64,000 nucleotides of DNA from NCBI RefSeq assembly GCF_000732615.1, contig NZ_JPGL01000016.1, positions 1-64,000 of the forward strand. The letters are read 5' to 3'. The first letter of the stretch is position 1. Each line of letters starts with the position of its first letter. Both the position numbers and the translations under genes were made by a program. This stretch comes from Burkholderia paludis. Lineage in GTDB: Bacteria > Pseudomonadota > Gammaproteobacteria > Burkholderiales > Burkholderiaceae. The notes below the pieces were generated by a model. That model saw only the letters and a program-made list of their open reading frames with translations. It was not told where the DNA came from and ran no database searches. Positions 1 to 9,107 of the stretch are shown one piece after another.

Positions 1-980
1 CGCCGCCCGCCCCCGCCACTCCGCAACCGGGCAAGTGGAAGAGCGCCCGCGCGGGCGACCTGATCGACGTGACGCTCGGCGATCTTCGTCCGACGCAGGG
101 CGCGATCGGTTACGACCAGATCTACTACAAGCTCGGCCGCTACGAACTGCAGCCCGACAAGAAATTCGACGACTTCTGCGCGGACGAAGGCCTCGGCGGC
201 ATCGCGACAGGCAGCTACGGCGCAAAGTCGGCGCTGCGCGACCCGGCGAGCTACGCGTGCACGACGAGCGACGCGAACGCCCGCGACCGCTCGGTGCTGA
301 ACCCGGTCGTGATCGGCCCGAACGGCGACGCGCTGTACCTGACCGACGGCCACCACGGCCTGTCGACCTATTACGAAACGCCCGATGGCGGCCCGGCCCT
401 GCACGTGCACGTCGTCGTCAAGGACAACCTGAGCGACTACGCGGGCGACACATTCTGGCAGCAAATGCAGAGCCGCGGCTATGTGCGCCTCAAGAACGGC
501 GAGGGCAAGCCGATCACGGCCGCCCAGCTGCCGGCCGGGCTCGGCCTGGCGCTTGGAATGACGAACGACCGTTACCGGTCGCTCGTCTATTTCACCCGCG
601 ACATCGGCTACAGCAAGCCCGCGCAATCCACCGACTACCTCGAGTTCTACTGGGCCGACTGGCTGCGCGCGCAGCCGGGCACGTTCGCGCTCACCGGCTA
701 CGACCTGACGCGCCTCGGCGCAACCGATCCCGATCCGGCGAAGGCCGACACGGGCTACCTGAACGCGGTCTGGAATGCGTCGACGCGCATGGTCGCGGCC
801 ACGGATCCCGTGATCGACGGCAAGACGGGCGCCGACCTCGGGCGCGCCGATGCGATCAACGGCGGAAAGAAATACAACAAGGGGGAATTCGACAAGCTCC
901 GCCAGCCGATTACGGCCGACAAGCCCGGCAAGATCGCGTACGCGCTCGACTACAAGACGCGCCACGCGCTGCCGCGGTAA
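1..980 (+). CDS. ParB-like (ParBc_2 type) protein, 5' truncated
   Basis: The reading frame is open from the first complete codon (position 3), so the gene starts before the window; the ATG at 69 is internal to the domain. The visible part begins with a Pro/Ala-rich stretch and then reads VTLGDLRPTQ, followed by GPNGDALYLTDGHH. This pattern resembles the putative ParB-like family whose members share the sulfiredoxin/ParB N-terminal fold. The absence of any partner such as parA and the poly-Pro/Ala lead-in argue against a chromosome-partition role; many homologues carry a signal peptide, which here would lie outside the window. Substrate and function are unknown. It ends 50 bp from the convergent phosphatase gene. 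Confidence 0.75.
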   Translation, partial: PPAPATPQPGKWKSARAGDLIDVTLGDLRPTQGAIGYDQIYYKLGRYELQPDKKFDDFCADEGLGGIATGSYGAKSALRDPASYACTTSDANARDRSVLNPVVIGPNGDALYLTDGHHGLSTYYETPDGGPALHVHVVVKDNLSDYAGDTFWQQMQSRGYVRLKNGEGKPITAAQLPAGLGLALGMTNDRYRSLVYFTRDIGYSKPAQSTDYLEFYWADWLRAQPGTFALTGYDLTRLGATDPDPAKADTGYLNAVWNASTRMVAATDPVIDGKTGADLGRADAINGGKKYNKGEFDKLRQPITADKPGKIAYALDYKTRHALPR

Positions 981-1032
981 GCGTCGCGCGGAAACGGGCT
1001 CCGGCCGGCAAGACCGGCCCGAGCCGGCCCGC

Positions 1033-1695
1033 TCAGAGCACCTTGCGGTACCCGTCGTCGTCGCTCGGCCCTTCCAGATGCGACACGTCGCCCCACTGCA
1101 CGACCTGCGCGCGGCCGTCGACGTAATCGACGACGTTGATGCTCGTATTGAGCAACGGGTAATGGCGCGGCGCCGATAGCTCGATCGCGTTTGCAAACCG
1201 GTACACGCAATCGAGCACGCCGCCGTGCGCGACGCAGGCGATCCGGCCGCCCGGATGCGCGGCCACGATCGGCTCCAGCGCATGCAGCACGCGGTGATAG
1301 AACACGCGCTGCGACTCGCCGCCCTCCGGCGCAAAACCCGGATCGCGTGTCTGCCACGCTGCGTATGCATCCGGAAACAGCGTCTCGATCTCGCCGCTGT
1401 CATGCCCCTGGAACGCGCCGTACGAGCGTTCGCGCAACCCTTCGCGCAGTTGCAGCGGCAGGCCGAGCGCATCGGCGAAGGGCTGGGCGGTCTGCTGCGC
1501 GCGCATCAGGTCGCTCGAATAGACCGCGTCGATCCGTACGCCCTCGCGCGCCTCCCGTTCGAGCCGGGCAGCCAGCCGCTGCGCCTGCGCGAGCCCCGAG
1601 TCGGCCAGCGGAATGTCGGTATGCCCCTGGATGCGCTTGATGCGGTTCCAGGCCGTCTCGCCATGGCGGATGAAAAGAATCTGCGTGGAGGCCAT
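1033..1695 (-). CDS. histidine phosphatase family protein (GpmB/CobC-like)
   Basis: This 220-residue protein has the phosphoglycerate-mutase-like phosphatase signature: RHGE at residues 10-13 supplies the phosphohistidine, and VAHGG with His157 supplies the second catalytic histidine. The length suits the single-domain cofactor-independent phosphatases often annotated as GpmB or alpha-ribazole phosphatase. Without a cobalamin operon around it, a CobC role is not supported, and the true substrate cannot be told from sequence. It is the third gene of the tyrS-dtd-phosphatase unit, 23 bp after dtd. A GGAG-type site about 10 bases before the ATG supports the start. Confidence 0.85.
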   Translation of the reverse strand: MASTQILFIRHGETAWNRIKRIQGHTDIPLADSGLAQAQRLAARLEREAREGVRIDAVYSSDLMRAQQTAQPFADALGLPLQLREGLRERSYGAFQGHDSGEIETLFPDAYAAWQTRDPGFAPEGGESQRVFYHRVLHALEPIVAAHPGGRIACVAHGGVLDCVYRFANAIELSAPRHYPLLNTSINVVDYVDGRAQVVQWGDVSHLEGPSDDDGYRKVL

Positions 1696-1718
1696 CGCGG
1701 CGCGTCTCCGGGGAAGAA

Positions 1719-2177
1719 TCAGGGCCGTACTTGCAGCCAGAACGTCACGGGGCCGTCGTTGACGAGCGACACCTGCATGTCGGCGCCGAATTCGCCCGTC
1801 TCGACGACCGGATGGCGCGCGCGTGCAGCCGCGACGAAATAGTCGAACAGCCGCGCGCCTTCGTCGGGCGGGGCGGCCGGCGTGAAGCTCGGGCGCAGCC
1901 CGCTGCGGGTATCGGCCGCCAGCGTGAACTGCGACACGAGCAGCAGGCCGCCCGCGCTGCCCGCGCCGTCGATGTTCGACACCGGCAGGTTCATCTTGCC
2001 GTCGGCGTCGCTGAACACGCGGTAGCCGAGCAGCTTCGCGAGCAGTTTGTCGGCCGCCGCATCGGTGTCGCCGCGCTCGGCGCAGACCAGCGCGAGCAGG
2101 CCCGCGCCGATCTCGCCCGTCGTACGATCGCCGACGCGCACGTCGGCGCGCCTCACGCGCTGGATCAGCGCGATCAT
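1719..2177 (-). CDS. dtd: D-aminoacyl-tRNA deacylase
   Basis: DTD hydrolyses D-aminoacyl-tRNAs, recycling tRNAs mischarged with D-amino acids such as D-tyrosine. The 152-residue product starts MIALIQRV and contains [10 protein letters not shown] near residues 81-90, which matches the family SQFTL active-site motif, and the C-terminal NDGPVTFWL that carries the Gly-Pro motif used in substrate discrimination. Length is normal. Its ATG overlaps the tyrS stop by four bases (ATGA), so the two are probably translationally coupled. The pairing makes sense because TyrRS is a known source of D-Tyr mischarging. The start is fixed by this overlap. Confidence 0.95.
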   Translation of the reverse strand: MIALIQRVRRADVRVGDRTTGEIGAGLLALVCAERGDTDAAADKLLAKLLGYRVFSDADGKMNLPVSNIDGAGSAGGLLLVSQFTLAADTRSGLRPSFTPAAPPDEGARLFDYFVAAARARHPVVETGEFGADMQVSLVNDGPVTFWLQVRP

Positions 2178-3415
2178 GCGGTCAGCGTGACGCGCGCGAA
2201 GCGGCGCTTGCCGACCTGCACGACGAACTCGCCGGCCTCGACCTTCAGGCCCTTGTCCGACACCGTCGCGCCGTCGACCTTCACGCCGCCCTGCTCGATG
2301 TTGCGCAGCGCCTCGCTCGTCGACGGCACGAGGCCGGCCTGCTTCAGCAACTGGCCGATCGCCAGCGGCGCGCCGGCGAGCGTGACCGACGCGATGTCGT
2401 CCGGCACGCCGCCCTTCGCGCGATGGTTGAAATCCTCGAGCGCACGTTCGGCATCGGCTTGCGAGTGGAACCGCGCGACGATTTCCTGCGCGAGCAGCAC
2501 CTTGAAGTCGCGCGGGTTGCGGCCGCCTTCGGCCTCGCGCTTGAAGCCGGCGATCTCGTCGAGACCGCGGAACGACAGCAACTCGAAGTAACGCCACATC
2601 AGCGTGTCCGAGATGCTCATCAGCTTGCCGAACATGTCGGTGGGCTTCTCGCTGATGCCGACGTAGTTGCCCTTCGACTTCGACATCTTCTCGACGCCGT
2701 CGAGGCCTTCGAGCAGCGGCATCGTGAGAATGCACTGCTGTTCCTGGCCGTACTGCTTCTGCAGTTCGCGGCCGACCAGCAGGTTGAATTTCTGGTCGGT
2801 GCCGCCGAGTTCGAGATCGGCGTTCAGCGCGACCGAATCGTAGCCCTGCATCAGCGGGTACAGGAATTCGTGGATCGAGATCGGCACGCCGCCCTGGAAG
2901 CGCTTCGTGAAATCCTCGCGTTCGAGGATCCGCGCGACCGTGTAGCGCGACGCGAGCTTGATCATCCCGTCCGCGCCGAGCGGCATCGACCATTCGCTGT
3001 TGTAGCGGATCTCGGTCTTGGCCCGATCCAGCACGAGCGCGGCCTGCTCGAAGTAGGTCTTCGCGTTCGACTCGATCTGTTCGCGGGTGAGCGGCGGGCG
3101 CGTCGCGTTACGGCCCGACGGATCGCCGATCAGCGACGTGAAATCGCCGATCAGGAAGATCACCGTGTGGCCGAGGTCCTGCAACTGGCGCATCTTGTTC
3201 AGCACGACCGTATGGCCGATGTGGATGTCGGGCGCGGTCGGGTCGAGGCCGAGCTTGATGCGAAGCGGCTTGCCCGAGGCCGCGCTGCGCGCGAGCTTCT
3301 GCGCGAACTCTTCCTCGATCAGCAGCTCGTCGACGCCGCGCTTCGTGACGGCGAGCGCATGCCGGACTTCGTCGGTGATCGGGAAAACAGGCTTGGAACT
3401 GGGTTCGGTGCTCAT
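2174..3415 (-). CDS. tyrS: tyrosyl-tRNA synthetase
   Basis: This class I aminoacyl-tRNA synthetase charges tRNA-Tyr in the cytoplasm. The 413-residue protein has HIGH at 65-68 (PDIHIGHTV) and KMSKS at 243-247, and ends with an S4-type RNA-binding domain ([10 protein letters not shown] region). The single-residue spacing and the PDIHIGH form point to the TyrRS subtype common in beta-proteobacteria. An upstream extension of the frame exists, but the ATG at 3415 gives the normal N-terminus. It heads the tyrS-dtd-phosphatase operon and is divergent from anmK across 142 bp. Confidence 0.96.
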   Translation of the reverse strand: MSTEPSSKPVFPITDEVRHALAVTKRGVDELLIEEEFAQKLARSAASGKPLRIKLGLDPTAPDIHIGHTVVLNKMRQLQDLGHTVIFLIGDFTSLIGDPSGRNATRPPLTREQIESNAKTYFEQAALVLDRAKTEIRYNSEWSMPLGADGMIKLASRYTVARILEREDFTKRFQGGVPISIHEFLYPLMQGYDSVALNADLELGGTDQKFNLLVGRELQKQYGQEQQCILTMPLLEGLDGVEKMSKSKGNYVGISEKPTDMFGKLMSISDTLMWRYFELLSFRGLDEIAGFKREAEGGRNPRDFKVLLAQEIVARFHSQADAERALEDFNHRAKGGVPDDIASVTLAGAPLAIGQLLKQAGLVPSTSEALRNIEQGGVKVDGATVSDKGLKVEAGEFVVQVGKRRFARVTLTA

Positions 3416-3557
3416 CGGTGCCAGGAAGAATGTCGCAAAAACAGGGATTTTCCCATAACTTGCGCGGGCATCGCTTAACGATGCATCACGTTGCGCGGAT
3501 AATCGGGCGCAAGGCGCGCGGCACCGGCCCGCGCCGCACGATCCAGGAGAACCCAAC

Positions 3558-4706
3558 GTGCCGCAACGACATCCGCAAAACGCCCATCCGGCCGACGGCA
3601 TCTACTTCGGGCTGATGTCGGGAACCAGCATGGACGGCGTCGACGGCGTCGCCGTGCGTTTCGAGGCCGGCAAGGCGCCGGCCGTGCTCGCGGAAGCATT
3701 CGTCGGCTTCGCGCCGTCGCTGCGTGACGCGCTGTTCGCGCTGCAGCAGCCGGGCGACAACGAGATCGACCGGGAATCGCTCGCGGCCAACGCGCTCGTC
3801 GCGCGCTATGCGGTGTGCTGTCACGAATTGCAGCGCACGGCCGGGTTGTCGCGCGACGAGATCCGCGCGATCGGCGTGCACGGCCAGACGGTGCGCCACC
3901 GCCCCGAGCGCGGCTATACGCGGCAAATCAACAACCCGGCGCTGCTCGCCGAGCTGACCCATGCCGACGTGATCGCCGACTTCCGCAGCCGCGACGTCGC
4001 CGCGGGCGGCCACGGCGCGCCGCTTGCGCCGGCGTTCCATGCAACGGTGTTCGGCGCGCCGGGCGAAACCCGGATCGTCTGCAATCTCGGCGGCATCAGC
4101 AACATCACGATCCTGCCCGCCGAAGGCGGCGACGTGCGCGGCTTCGACTGCGGGCCGGCGAATGCGCTGCTCGACGAATGGGCGACCCGCCACCTCGGCA
4201 AGCCATACGACGAAGGCGGCAAGTTCGCCGCGCGCGGCGCCGCCCATGCGCCGCTGCTCGACGCACTGCTCGACGAACCGTATTTCGCCGAGCCGCCGCC
4301 GAAAAGCACCGGACGCGACCTGTTCAATCCGGCGTGGCTCGACGCGAAGCTCGCCGCGTTCGCGCAGGTCGCGCCGGAAGACGTGCAGGCGACCCTCGCC
4401 GCGCTCACGGCCGTATCCATCGCCCGCGAGATCGCCCGGCACGCACCGGGCTGCAAGGCCGTCTTCGCATGCGGCGGCGGCGCCCGCAATCCGGTGCTGC
4501 TCGACGCGCTCCGGGCCGCGCTGCACGCGGCCGGCGTGCCGGCCACGGTCGATACGACGGCCGCGCTCGGCGTACCACCGCAGCAGGTCGAGGCGCTCGC
4601 CTTCGCGTGGCTCGCGTACCGCTTCACCGCGCGCCAGCCCGGCAATCTCGCGACGGTCACCGGCGCCGCCGGCGATCGCGTGCTCGGCGCGCTCTACCCG
4701 CGCTGA
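3558..4706 (+). CDS. anmK: anhydro-N-acetylmuramic acid kinase
   Basis: AnmK phosphorylates and opens 1,6-anhydro-MurNAc released during cell-wall turnover, feeding it into peptidoglycan recycling. The 382-residue product has the phosphate-binding [10 protein letters not shown] near residues 18-27, [11 protein letters not shown], and NLGGISNIT, all hallmarks of the family. The start is GTG at 3558 with AGGAG eight bases upstream. It is divergent from tyrS and is followed by a strong bidirectional terminator before erpA. Confidence 0.96.
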   Translation: MPQRHPQNAHPADGIYFGLMSGTSMDGVDGVAVRFEAGKAPAVLAEAFVGFAPSLRDALFALQQPGDNEIDRESLAANALVARYAVCCHELQRTAGLSRDEIRAIGVHGQTVRHRPERGYTRQINNPALLAELTHADVIADFRSRDVAAGGHGAPLAPAFHATVFGAPGETRIVCNLGGISNITILPAEGGDVRGFDCGPANALLDEWATRHLGKPYDEGGKFAARGAAHAPLLDALLDEPYFAEPPPKSTGRDLFNPAWLDAKLAAFAQVAPEDVQATLAALTAVSIAREIARHAPGCKAVFACGGGARNPVLLDALRAALHAAGVPATVDTTAALGVPPQQVEALAFAWLAYRFTARQPGNLATVTGAAGDRVLGALYPR

Positions 4707-4752
4707 CCCGACACGCGCCACGCCGCGCCCGCCGCATGGCGGGTGGATGTAA

Positions 4753-4779
4753 AAAAACGGGGCATGAAGCCCCGTTTTT
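4753..4779. terminator. bidirectional rho-independent terminator, anmK/erpA
   Basis: A perfect ACGGGGC/GCCCCGT stem with loop ATGAA is flanked by an A-run on the left and a T-run on the right, so it can end both anmK (+) and erpA (-) transcripts. Confidence 0.88.
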
Positions 4780-4813
4780 CATGCCGGCAAACCGGACAGG
4801 ATCCGTCGTGCGC

Positions 4814-5185
4814 TCAAACCGAGAACGACGAGCCGCACCCGCAGGTGGTGGACGCGTTCGGGTTCTTGATCACGAACTGGGCGCCGTTGAGGTCGTCCTT
4901 GTAGTCGATCTCTGCGCCGACCAGGTACTGGTAGCTCATCGAGTCGATCAGGAGCTGGACGCCGTTCTTGTTCATCACGGTGTCGTCCTCGTTGACTTCC
5001 TCGTCGAACGTGAAGCCATACTGGAAGCCCGAGCAGCCGCCGCCCTGCACGAACACGCGCAGCTTCAGGTCGGGATTGCCCTCTTCGTCGATCAGTTGCT
5101 TGACCTTGTCGGCCGCTGCGTCGGTAAAGACGAACGGAACCGGCACTTCGGCCGTCGTTGCTGCGGATTCGGTAACAGCGTTCAT
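4814..5185 (-). CDS. erpA: iron-sulfur cluster insertion protein ErpA
   Basis: ErpA is an A-type carrier that delivers Fe-S clusters to apo-proteins. The 123-residue product has the three conserved cysteines of the family: Cys51 in [11 protein letters not shown] and Cys115/Cys117 in CGCGSSF near the C-terminus. It has a short divergent N-terminal tail before [16 protein letters not shown] site sits just before the ATG. A TACAAT hexamer (minus strand, 5215-5220) is a plausible -10, with no convincing -35. It follows rplM-rpsI in the same orientation but behind a terminator, so it is probably transcribed separately. Confidence 0.95.
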   Translation of the reverse strand: MNAVTESAATTAEVPVPFVFTDAAADKVKQLIDEEGNPDLKLRVFVQGGGCSGFQYGFTFDEEVNEDDTVMNKNGVQLLIDSMSYQYLVGAEIDYKDDLNGAQFVIKNPNASTTCGCGSSFSV

Positions 5186-5327
5186 TGCGAACTCTCCAAA
5201 AAGCTTTAGCCGCTATTGTAGGGCCGATCAGAAGATCGTGCTGAAGTCCATGAAATCAACAGGTTCTTGTCGATTTCGTCAAACGCGCCCGCGCGGGCCG
5301 CGGCGGCACAAGCCTGGAAGCGGACAT

Positions 5328-5362
5328 AAAAAAACCGCCAGCGCGAAAGCTGGCGGTTTTTC
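5328..5362. terminator. rho-independent terminator after rplM-rpsI
   Basis: A nine-base stem ACCGCCAGC/GCTGGCGGT with loop GCGAAA is bordered by A-runs and T-runs. It lies 40 bp past the rpsI stop and separates that operon from erpA. Confidence 0.88.
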
Positions 5363-5403
5363 CGGCGAACGCCGCCCGAAAGCGGCGAAGCCATGAAGCG
5401 GGA

Positions 5404-5796
5404 TTAACGCTTCGAGAACTGCTTGGCGCGGCGTGCCTTGCGCAGACCGACCTTCTTACGCTCGACTTCACGCGCATCGCGCGTGACGAAGCCTGCGCTC
5501 GACAGCGACGGCTTCAGCGTCGCATCGTAGTCGATCAGTGCACGGGTGATGCCGTGGCGCACTGCGCCTGCCTGACCCGTTTCACCGCCGCCCGCGACGT
5601 TCACCTTGATGTCGAACGTCTGGCCGTGGTTCGTGAGTTCCAGCGGTTGACGCACGATCATCAGCGACGTTTCGCGCGAGAAGTAGTCAGCGATGGGCTT
5701 GCCGTTGACGATGATGTCGCCCTTGCCAGCCTTGATGAAGACACGTGCGACTGCGCTCTTGCGGCGGCCCGTGCCGTAGTTCCAGTTACCGATCAT
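5404..5796 (-). CDS. rpsI: 30S ribosomal protein S9
   Basis: The 130-residue product is a standard-length S9: it begins [19 protein letters not shown] and ends in the basic tail [17 protein letters not shown], whose terminal Lys-Arg reaches the ribosomal P site. A GGGGAG ribosome-binding site lies before the ATG. It follows rplM by 11 bp in the usual rplM-rpsI operon. Confidence 0.98.
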   Translation of the reverse strand: MIGNWNYGTGRRKSAVARVFIKAGKGDIIVNGKPIADYFSRETSLMIVRQPLELTNHGQTFDIKVNVAGGGETGQAGAVRHGITRALIDYDATLKPSLSSAGFVTRDAREVERKKVGLRKARRAKQFSKR

Positions 5797-5807
5797 GTGG
5801 GCTCCCC

Positions 5808-6236
5808 TTAGATCTCAAGCGCCTTCGGCTGTTGAGCCGAGTGCGGATGCGTGGCTTCAGCGTAGACCTTCAGCTTCTTGATCATTGCATAGCCGAGCGG
5901 GCCCTTCGGCAGCATGCCCTTGACCGCCTTCTCGAGCGCGCGGCCCGGGAAGCGTTCTTGCATCTTGCCGAACGTCGTTTCATAGATACCGCCCGGGTAA
6001 CCCGAGTGACGGTAGTACTTCTTGTCCAGCGTCTTGTTGCCGGTGACCTTCAACTTGCTCGCGTTGATGATGATGATGAAATCACCAGTATCGACGTGCG
6101 GAGTGAATTCAGGCTTGTGCTTGCCGCGCAGACGGCGTGCCACTTCGCTGGCAACACGGCCGAGAACCTTGTCCGTCGCGTCAATCACGTACCATTCGCG
6201 CGTCACCTCATGGGCTTTTGCGGAAAACGTCTTCAT
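5808..6236 (-). CDS. rplM: 50S ribosomal protein L13
   Basis: L13 is an early-assembling protein of the large subunit. The 142-residue protein starting [20 protein letters not shown] is exactly the usual length; the frame runs open further upstream, but that part is the leader of the mRNA. Characteristic segments include [17 protein letters not shown] and [10 protein letters not shown]. It is the first gene of rplM-rpsI and is driven by the promoter at 6358-6387. Confidence 0.98.
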
Positions 6237-6387
6237 GATCGATCCAAAAAAAATGCTTTGCCCGGTGTGTTCTTCCTGCTTGTCTGTGTGCGCTTCGAGG
6301 CGCGGTGCAGGCTCTCCCTGTTCTTTTTCCGTGGGCATGAATGCGGAAAAGCCCTGAATTATAAAGGAAATCCGGCAACGCGGTCAA
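6237..6387 (-). promoter_or_regulatory. rplM-rpsI promoter and leader
   Basis: On the minus strand TTGACC (6382-6387) and TATAAT (6358-6363) are separated by 18 bp, an excellent sigma-70 match. Transcription would start near 6350, leaving a leader of about 115 nt before rplM. The leader can form a stem between CTTTTCCG and CGGAAAAAG just after the start, and ends in an A/T-rich run (TTTTTTTT) shortly before the ATG. L13 is known to autoregulate in other bacteria; a role for this leader is inference. Confidence 0.75.
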
Positions 6388-6547
6388 AGGGAATCCACTT
6401 CCGGTGCGCGCGACGGCCGAAATGGGCCAAAATCCGGTCGTGCCCCGACCCGCCAGGCGAACCGAGCGCCCGGGGCGGCACCCGTCGACGCGCGGCATGC
6501 AGCCTCGCCGCGCCGGACCGGCCGAACCCGTAAAACAACAAGCCAGC

Positions 6548-6841
6548 ATGATGAAACAACGACTTACGCCCTTCATCGCGGCCGCGCTCGTGGCTGCCTC
6601 GGCGCCTGCCGTCGCCGCCCGCGCCGACTGCGAAGCCAAGCTCGACGCGCTCGATGCGCGCATCGCCGAAGCCCGTGCGACCCATGCCGAGGATCGCGTC
6701 GCCCGCCTGCGCGCGGTGCGCGAACGCGTCCGCCACTTCTGCTCTCGCGGCCACGGTCATGCGTCGGCCCCGCAGGCGCCGGCGCCCGCCGCCCGCTTGC
6801 CCGGCGCGGCGTCGCCGCCCGCGGCACGACAGCCTGCGTAA
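6548..6841 (+). CDS. small exported protein, DUF1090-like
   Basis: The 97-residue product starts MMKQRLTPFIAAALVAASAPAVAARA, a clear Sec signal peptide cleaved near residue 25. The mature part has two cysteines bracketing a charged helix (CEAKLDALDARI ... RVRHFC), a spacing that resembles the periplasmic DUF1090/YqjC family, and then a Pro/Ala-rich tail. The two cysteines may form a disulfide. The ORF can be extended upstream to 6404, but only this start gives a signal peptide. Function unknown; the family link is tentative. Confidence 0.6.
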   Translation: MMKQRLTPFIAAALVAASAPAVAARADCEAKLDALDARIAEARATHAEDRVARLRAVRERVRHFCSRGHGHASAPQAPAPAARLPGAASPPAARQPA

Positions 6842-6884
6842 CGATGCCGGGGCGCGCAAGCCGCGCGCCGATGTTTGCATGGGA

Positions 6885-6979
6885 CGAAAAAAAGCCCGAA
6901 CGGCTGGTTCGGGCTTAATCCACCATAGGAGGAGGGTGGAGGAGACATTCGGAGGTTGCCGCAGCGCGACAACCAATGA
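6885..6979 (-). ncRNA. predicted small RNA with anti-Shine-Dalgarno loop
   Basis: A complete transcription unit is visible on the minus strand. The promoter at 6985-7013 predicts a start near 6978. The transcript then forms a GGTTG/CAACC hairpin (6974-6954), a TCCACC/GGTGGA hairpin (6940-6919) whose ten-base loop is CUCCUCCUAU, and a terminator stem AAGCCCGAA/TTCGGGCTT (6916-6892) followed by seven Ts. A second CUCCUCC lies just 5' of the second hairpin. These pyrimidine runs are complementary to the AGGAGG Shine-Dalgarno core. No credible protein is encoded. The family is not certain; it recalls the toxic small RNA family described from beta-proteobacteria, a recollection that was not checked. 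Confidence 0.7.
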
Positions 6980-6984
6980 GGCTC

Positions 6985-7013
6985 ATTATACGAACGCGTC
7001 ACCGACTTCACAA
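6985..7013 (-). promoter_or_regulatory. sigma-70 promoter of the 6.9-kb small RNA
   Basis: On the minus strand TTGTGA (7008-7013) and a consensus TATAAT (6985-6990) are spaced by 17 bp. It directs transcription only into the small RNA, since the next gene in that direction is on the other strand. Confidence 0.72.
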
Positions 7014-7293
7014 GAAAATTTGCATTACGAAATCAAACACCATAATGCGGAATTTTTCAGAACGCGTTTGAAAAATCGATTTTCCCTTTGAAATCAATGC
7101 CATGATCCTGCCCGGCAGGCACGAGGATCGCCCTTGCCTAGAGCGAAACCCCTAAATCCGGAGGGGAATTGGCTGTCCGGCGCGCCGTTTGCGCGGCACA
7201 GGCGTTGCGCGTCGTGCAGCGCATCAGCCGACCGTTGCGCAGCGGGCTACAATGCCGGATCGAATCCGAATCAGGCAACGCGGGAGTGCAAGC
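7014..7293. other. intergenic region, small RNA to OsmC-family gene
   Basis: The first half is AT-rich, with a GCATTA/TAATGC inverted repeat around 7021-7047, and holds no gene I can support. Closer to the OsmC-family gene an extended TACAAT (7248-7253, preceded by GGC) is a possible -10; no clear -35 is seen. Confidence 0.4.
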
Positions 7294-7716
7294 ATGGAAT
7301 GCAAAGTAAGCTGGATGGGCCAGGACGGCATGGCGTTTTCCGCCGAGACCGGCAGCGGCCATCTCGTCACGATGGACGGCGCGCCGGAAGGCGGCGGCCA
7401 CAACCTCGCGCCGCGCCCGATGGAAATGGTGCTGCTCGGCACCGGCGGCTGCACGGCCTATGACGTCGTGCTGATCCTGAAGAAGAGCCGCCAGGAAGTC
7501 ACCGGCTGCTCGGTCACGCTGAAGGCCGAGCGTGCGAGCGAGGATCCGAAGGTGTTCACGAAGGTCCACTTCCACTTCACGGTCACCGGGCGCAACTTGA
7601 GCCCGACCACGGTCGAACGCGCGATCAACCTGTCGCACGACAAGTATTGCTCCGCGTCGATCATGATCGCGAAAACGGCCGAGCTCACGCATTCGTTCGA
7701 CATCGTCGCGGCCTGA
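7294..7716 (+). CDS. OsmC family protein
   Basis: OsmC/Ohr-type proteins reduce organic hydroperoxides with a pair of cysteines. The 140-residue product keeps both: Cys53 in GTGGCTAYDVV and Cys119 in HDKYCSAS. The lack of Ohr-specific sequence and the PRPMEMVLLGTGGC segment place it nearer the YhfA branch, whose substrate is unclear. ATG at 7294 was chosen because it gives the usual N-terminus (MECKVSWMG); longer versions of the ORF are not homologous. A strong hairpin follows. Confidence 0.9.
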   Translation: MECKVSWMGQDGMAFSAETGSGHLVTMDGAPEGGGHNLAPRPMEMVLLGTGGCTAYDVVLILKKSRQEVTGCSVTLKAERASEDPKVFTKVHFHFTVTGRNLSPTTVERAINLSHDKYCSASIMIAKTAELTHSFDIVAA

Positions 7717-7744
7717 CCCGCGCCGCGCGTCGATCGCGCATGAA

Positions 7745-7785
7745 AAAAGGGCCGGCGCTCCGCAAGGAGACGCCGGCCCTTTCGC
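7745..7785. terminator. terminator between OsmC-family gene and rnpB
   Basis: A ten-base AGGGCCGGCG/CGCCGGCCCT stem with a 13-base loop lies between A-run and TTTC. It can serve the OsmC-family gene (+) and lies just past the 3' end of rnpB (-). Confidence 0.75.
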
Positions 7786-7795
7786 ATTCGAACGG

Positions 7796-8207
<412 letters not shown>

Positions 8208-8213
8208 ACGCGC

Positions 8214-8219
8214 ATTCTA
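8214..8219 (-). promoter_or_regulatory. probable rnpB -10 box inside the DUF3025 stop
   Basis: TAGAAT on the minus strand ends seven bases before the predicted 5' end of rnpB. Its first three bases are also the TAG stop codon of the upstream DUF3025 gene. No good -35 is visible at the usual distance. Confidence 0.5.
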
Positions 8220-9107
8220 GCACTGCGCGCCGCTGCCGGCAGCACGCGAGCGGCGGCCGCTGCGGAATACGGCCGGGTCGTCGTAGAACGCGGCCTCGGC
8301 ATTCGCGTCGCACCAGCCCGGCACACCGAGCACCGGAAGCGGCGCGAAGTCGCGGCTCGTCAGCGCGCAAGTCGCAAGTTCGGCGGCGATGCGCGCGTCG
8401 ACATGCGCGATGCGCCACGCCTCGGGCCACGAAAAATAGTCGGCGCTCACTTCGACGATCCACGTATGCGCGGTGCAGGACTTGTAGGGCGCGACGAGTT
8501 TCCCGAGCAGCGCATGGCCGACGAGCCGCGCCTCGCAGCGCGCACCCCACGCGGCGCGCGAGGCAATCAGCAGCCGCGGCCAGTCGAACGCGCGCAGCGC
8601 GTCGGCGAGTGTGCGGTCGGCCGTCACGAACAGCGCGGCATTCTCGTCGAACAACGTGAGCGCGTCGCGCAACGCGCCGCGCACCGGGCCCACACCGCCT
8701 GCCGCGTCGATCGCCGCGGCCTGGCGCGCATTCAACGCCGCCTTGATGCGCGGATACGCGAACCATACGAGCGCGTTGAAGAAGTCGTGCAGGTTGTGGC
8801 GGGTCGGGACGCCGCCCGTCTCCGCAATATGGGTCTCGTACGCGATGCCGGGCGGTAACGCGGCCTGCGGCACGAACCGCAACAGCCTGCCGCGGCCGCT
8901 CACGCGCGGGCCGTCGGGGCCGGTATCGCGCAACGCGCCGTTCAGCATGTCGAGCAGCGCGGCCTCGCCCGCCCGTGCGGCCGCCTGCGCGGCGCGGCCG
9001 GGCTCCGCGTAGGGCGCGAGCCACGGCACGGACCAGTCGATCCGTGCGACCTCCGCCGCCGCGCCGCCGGCCGCATGGCCGGGCTCGCGCGGCGGCGCGC
9101 AGGTCAC
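8217..9107 (-). CDS. DUF3025 domain-containing protein
   Basis: The 296-residue protein has the features of DUF3025: [11 protein letters not shown] near the N-terminus, [24 protein letters not shown]-type core with conserved His and Asn-Ala, and a central FDENAALF segment. Its biochemical function is unknown. No ATG gives a full-length start; GTG at 9107 overlaps the pyrC stop by four bases (GTGA), implying translational coupling to pyrC. Its 3' end abuts rnpB with almost no gap. The clustering with pyrC is all the context offers about function. Confidence 0.85.
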   Translation of the reverse strand: MTCAPPREPGHAAGGAAAEVARIDWSVPWLAPYAEPGRAAQAAARAGEAALLDMLNGALRDTGPDGPRVSGRGRLLRFVPQAALPPGIAYETHIAETGGVPTRHNLHDFFNALVWFAYPRIKAALNARQAAAIDAAGGVGPVRGALRDALTLFDENAALFVTADRTLADALRAFDWPRLLIASRAAWGARCEARLVGHALLGKLVAPYKSCTAHTWIVEVSADYFSWPEAWRIAHVDARIAAELATCALTSRDFAPLPVLGVPGWCDANAEAAFYDDPAVFRSGRRSRAAGSGAQC

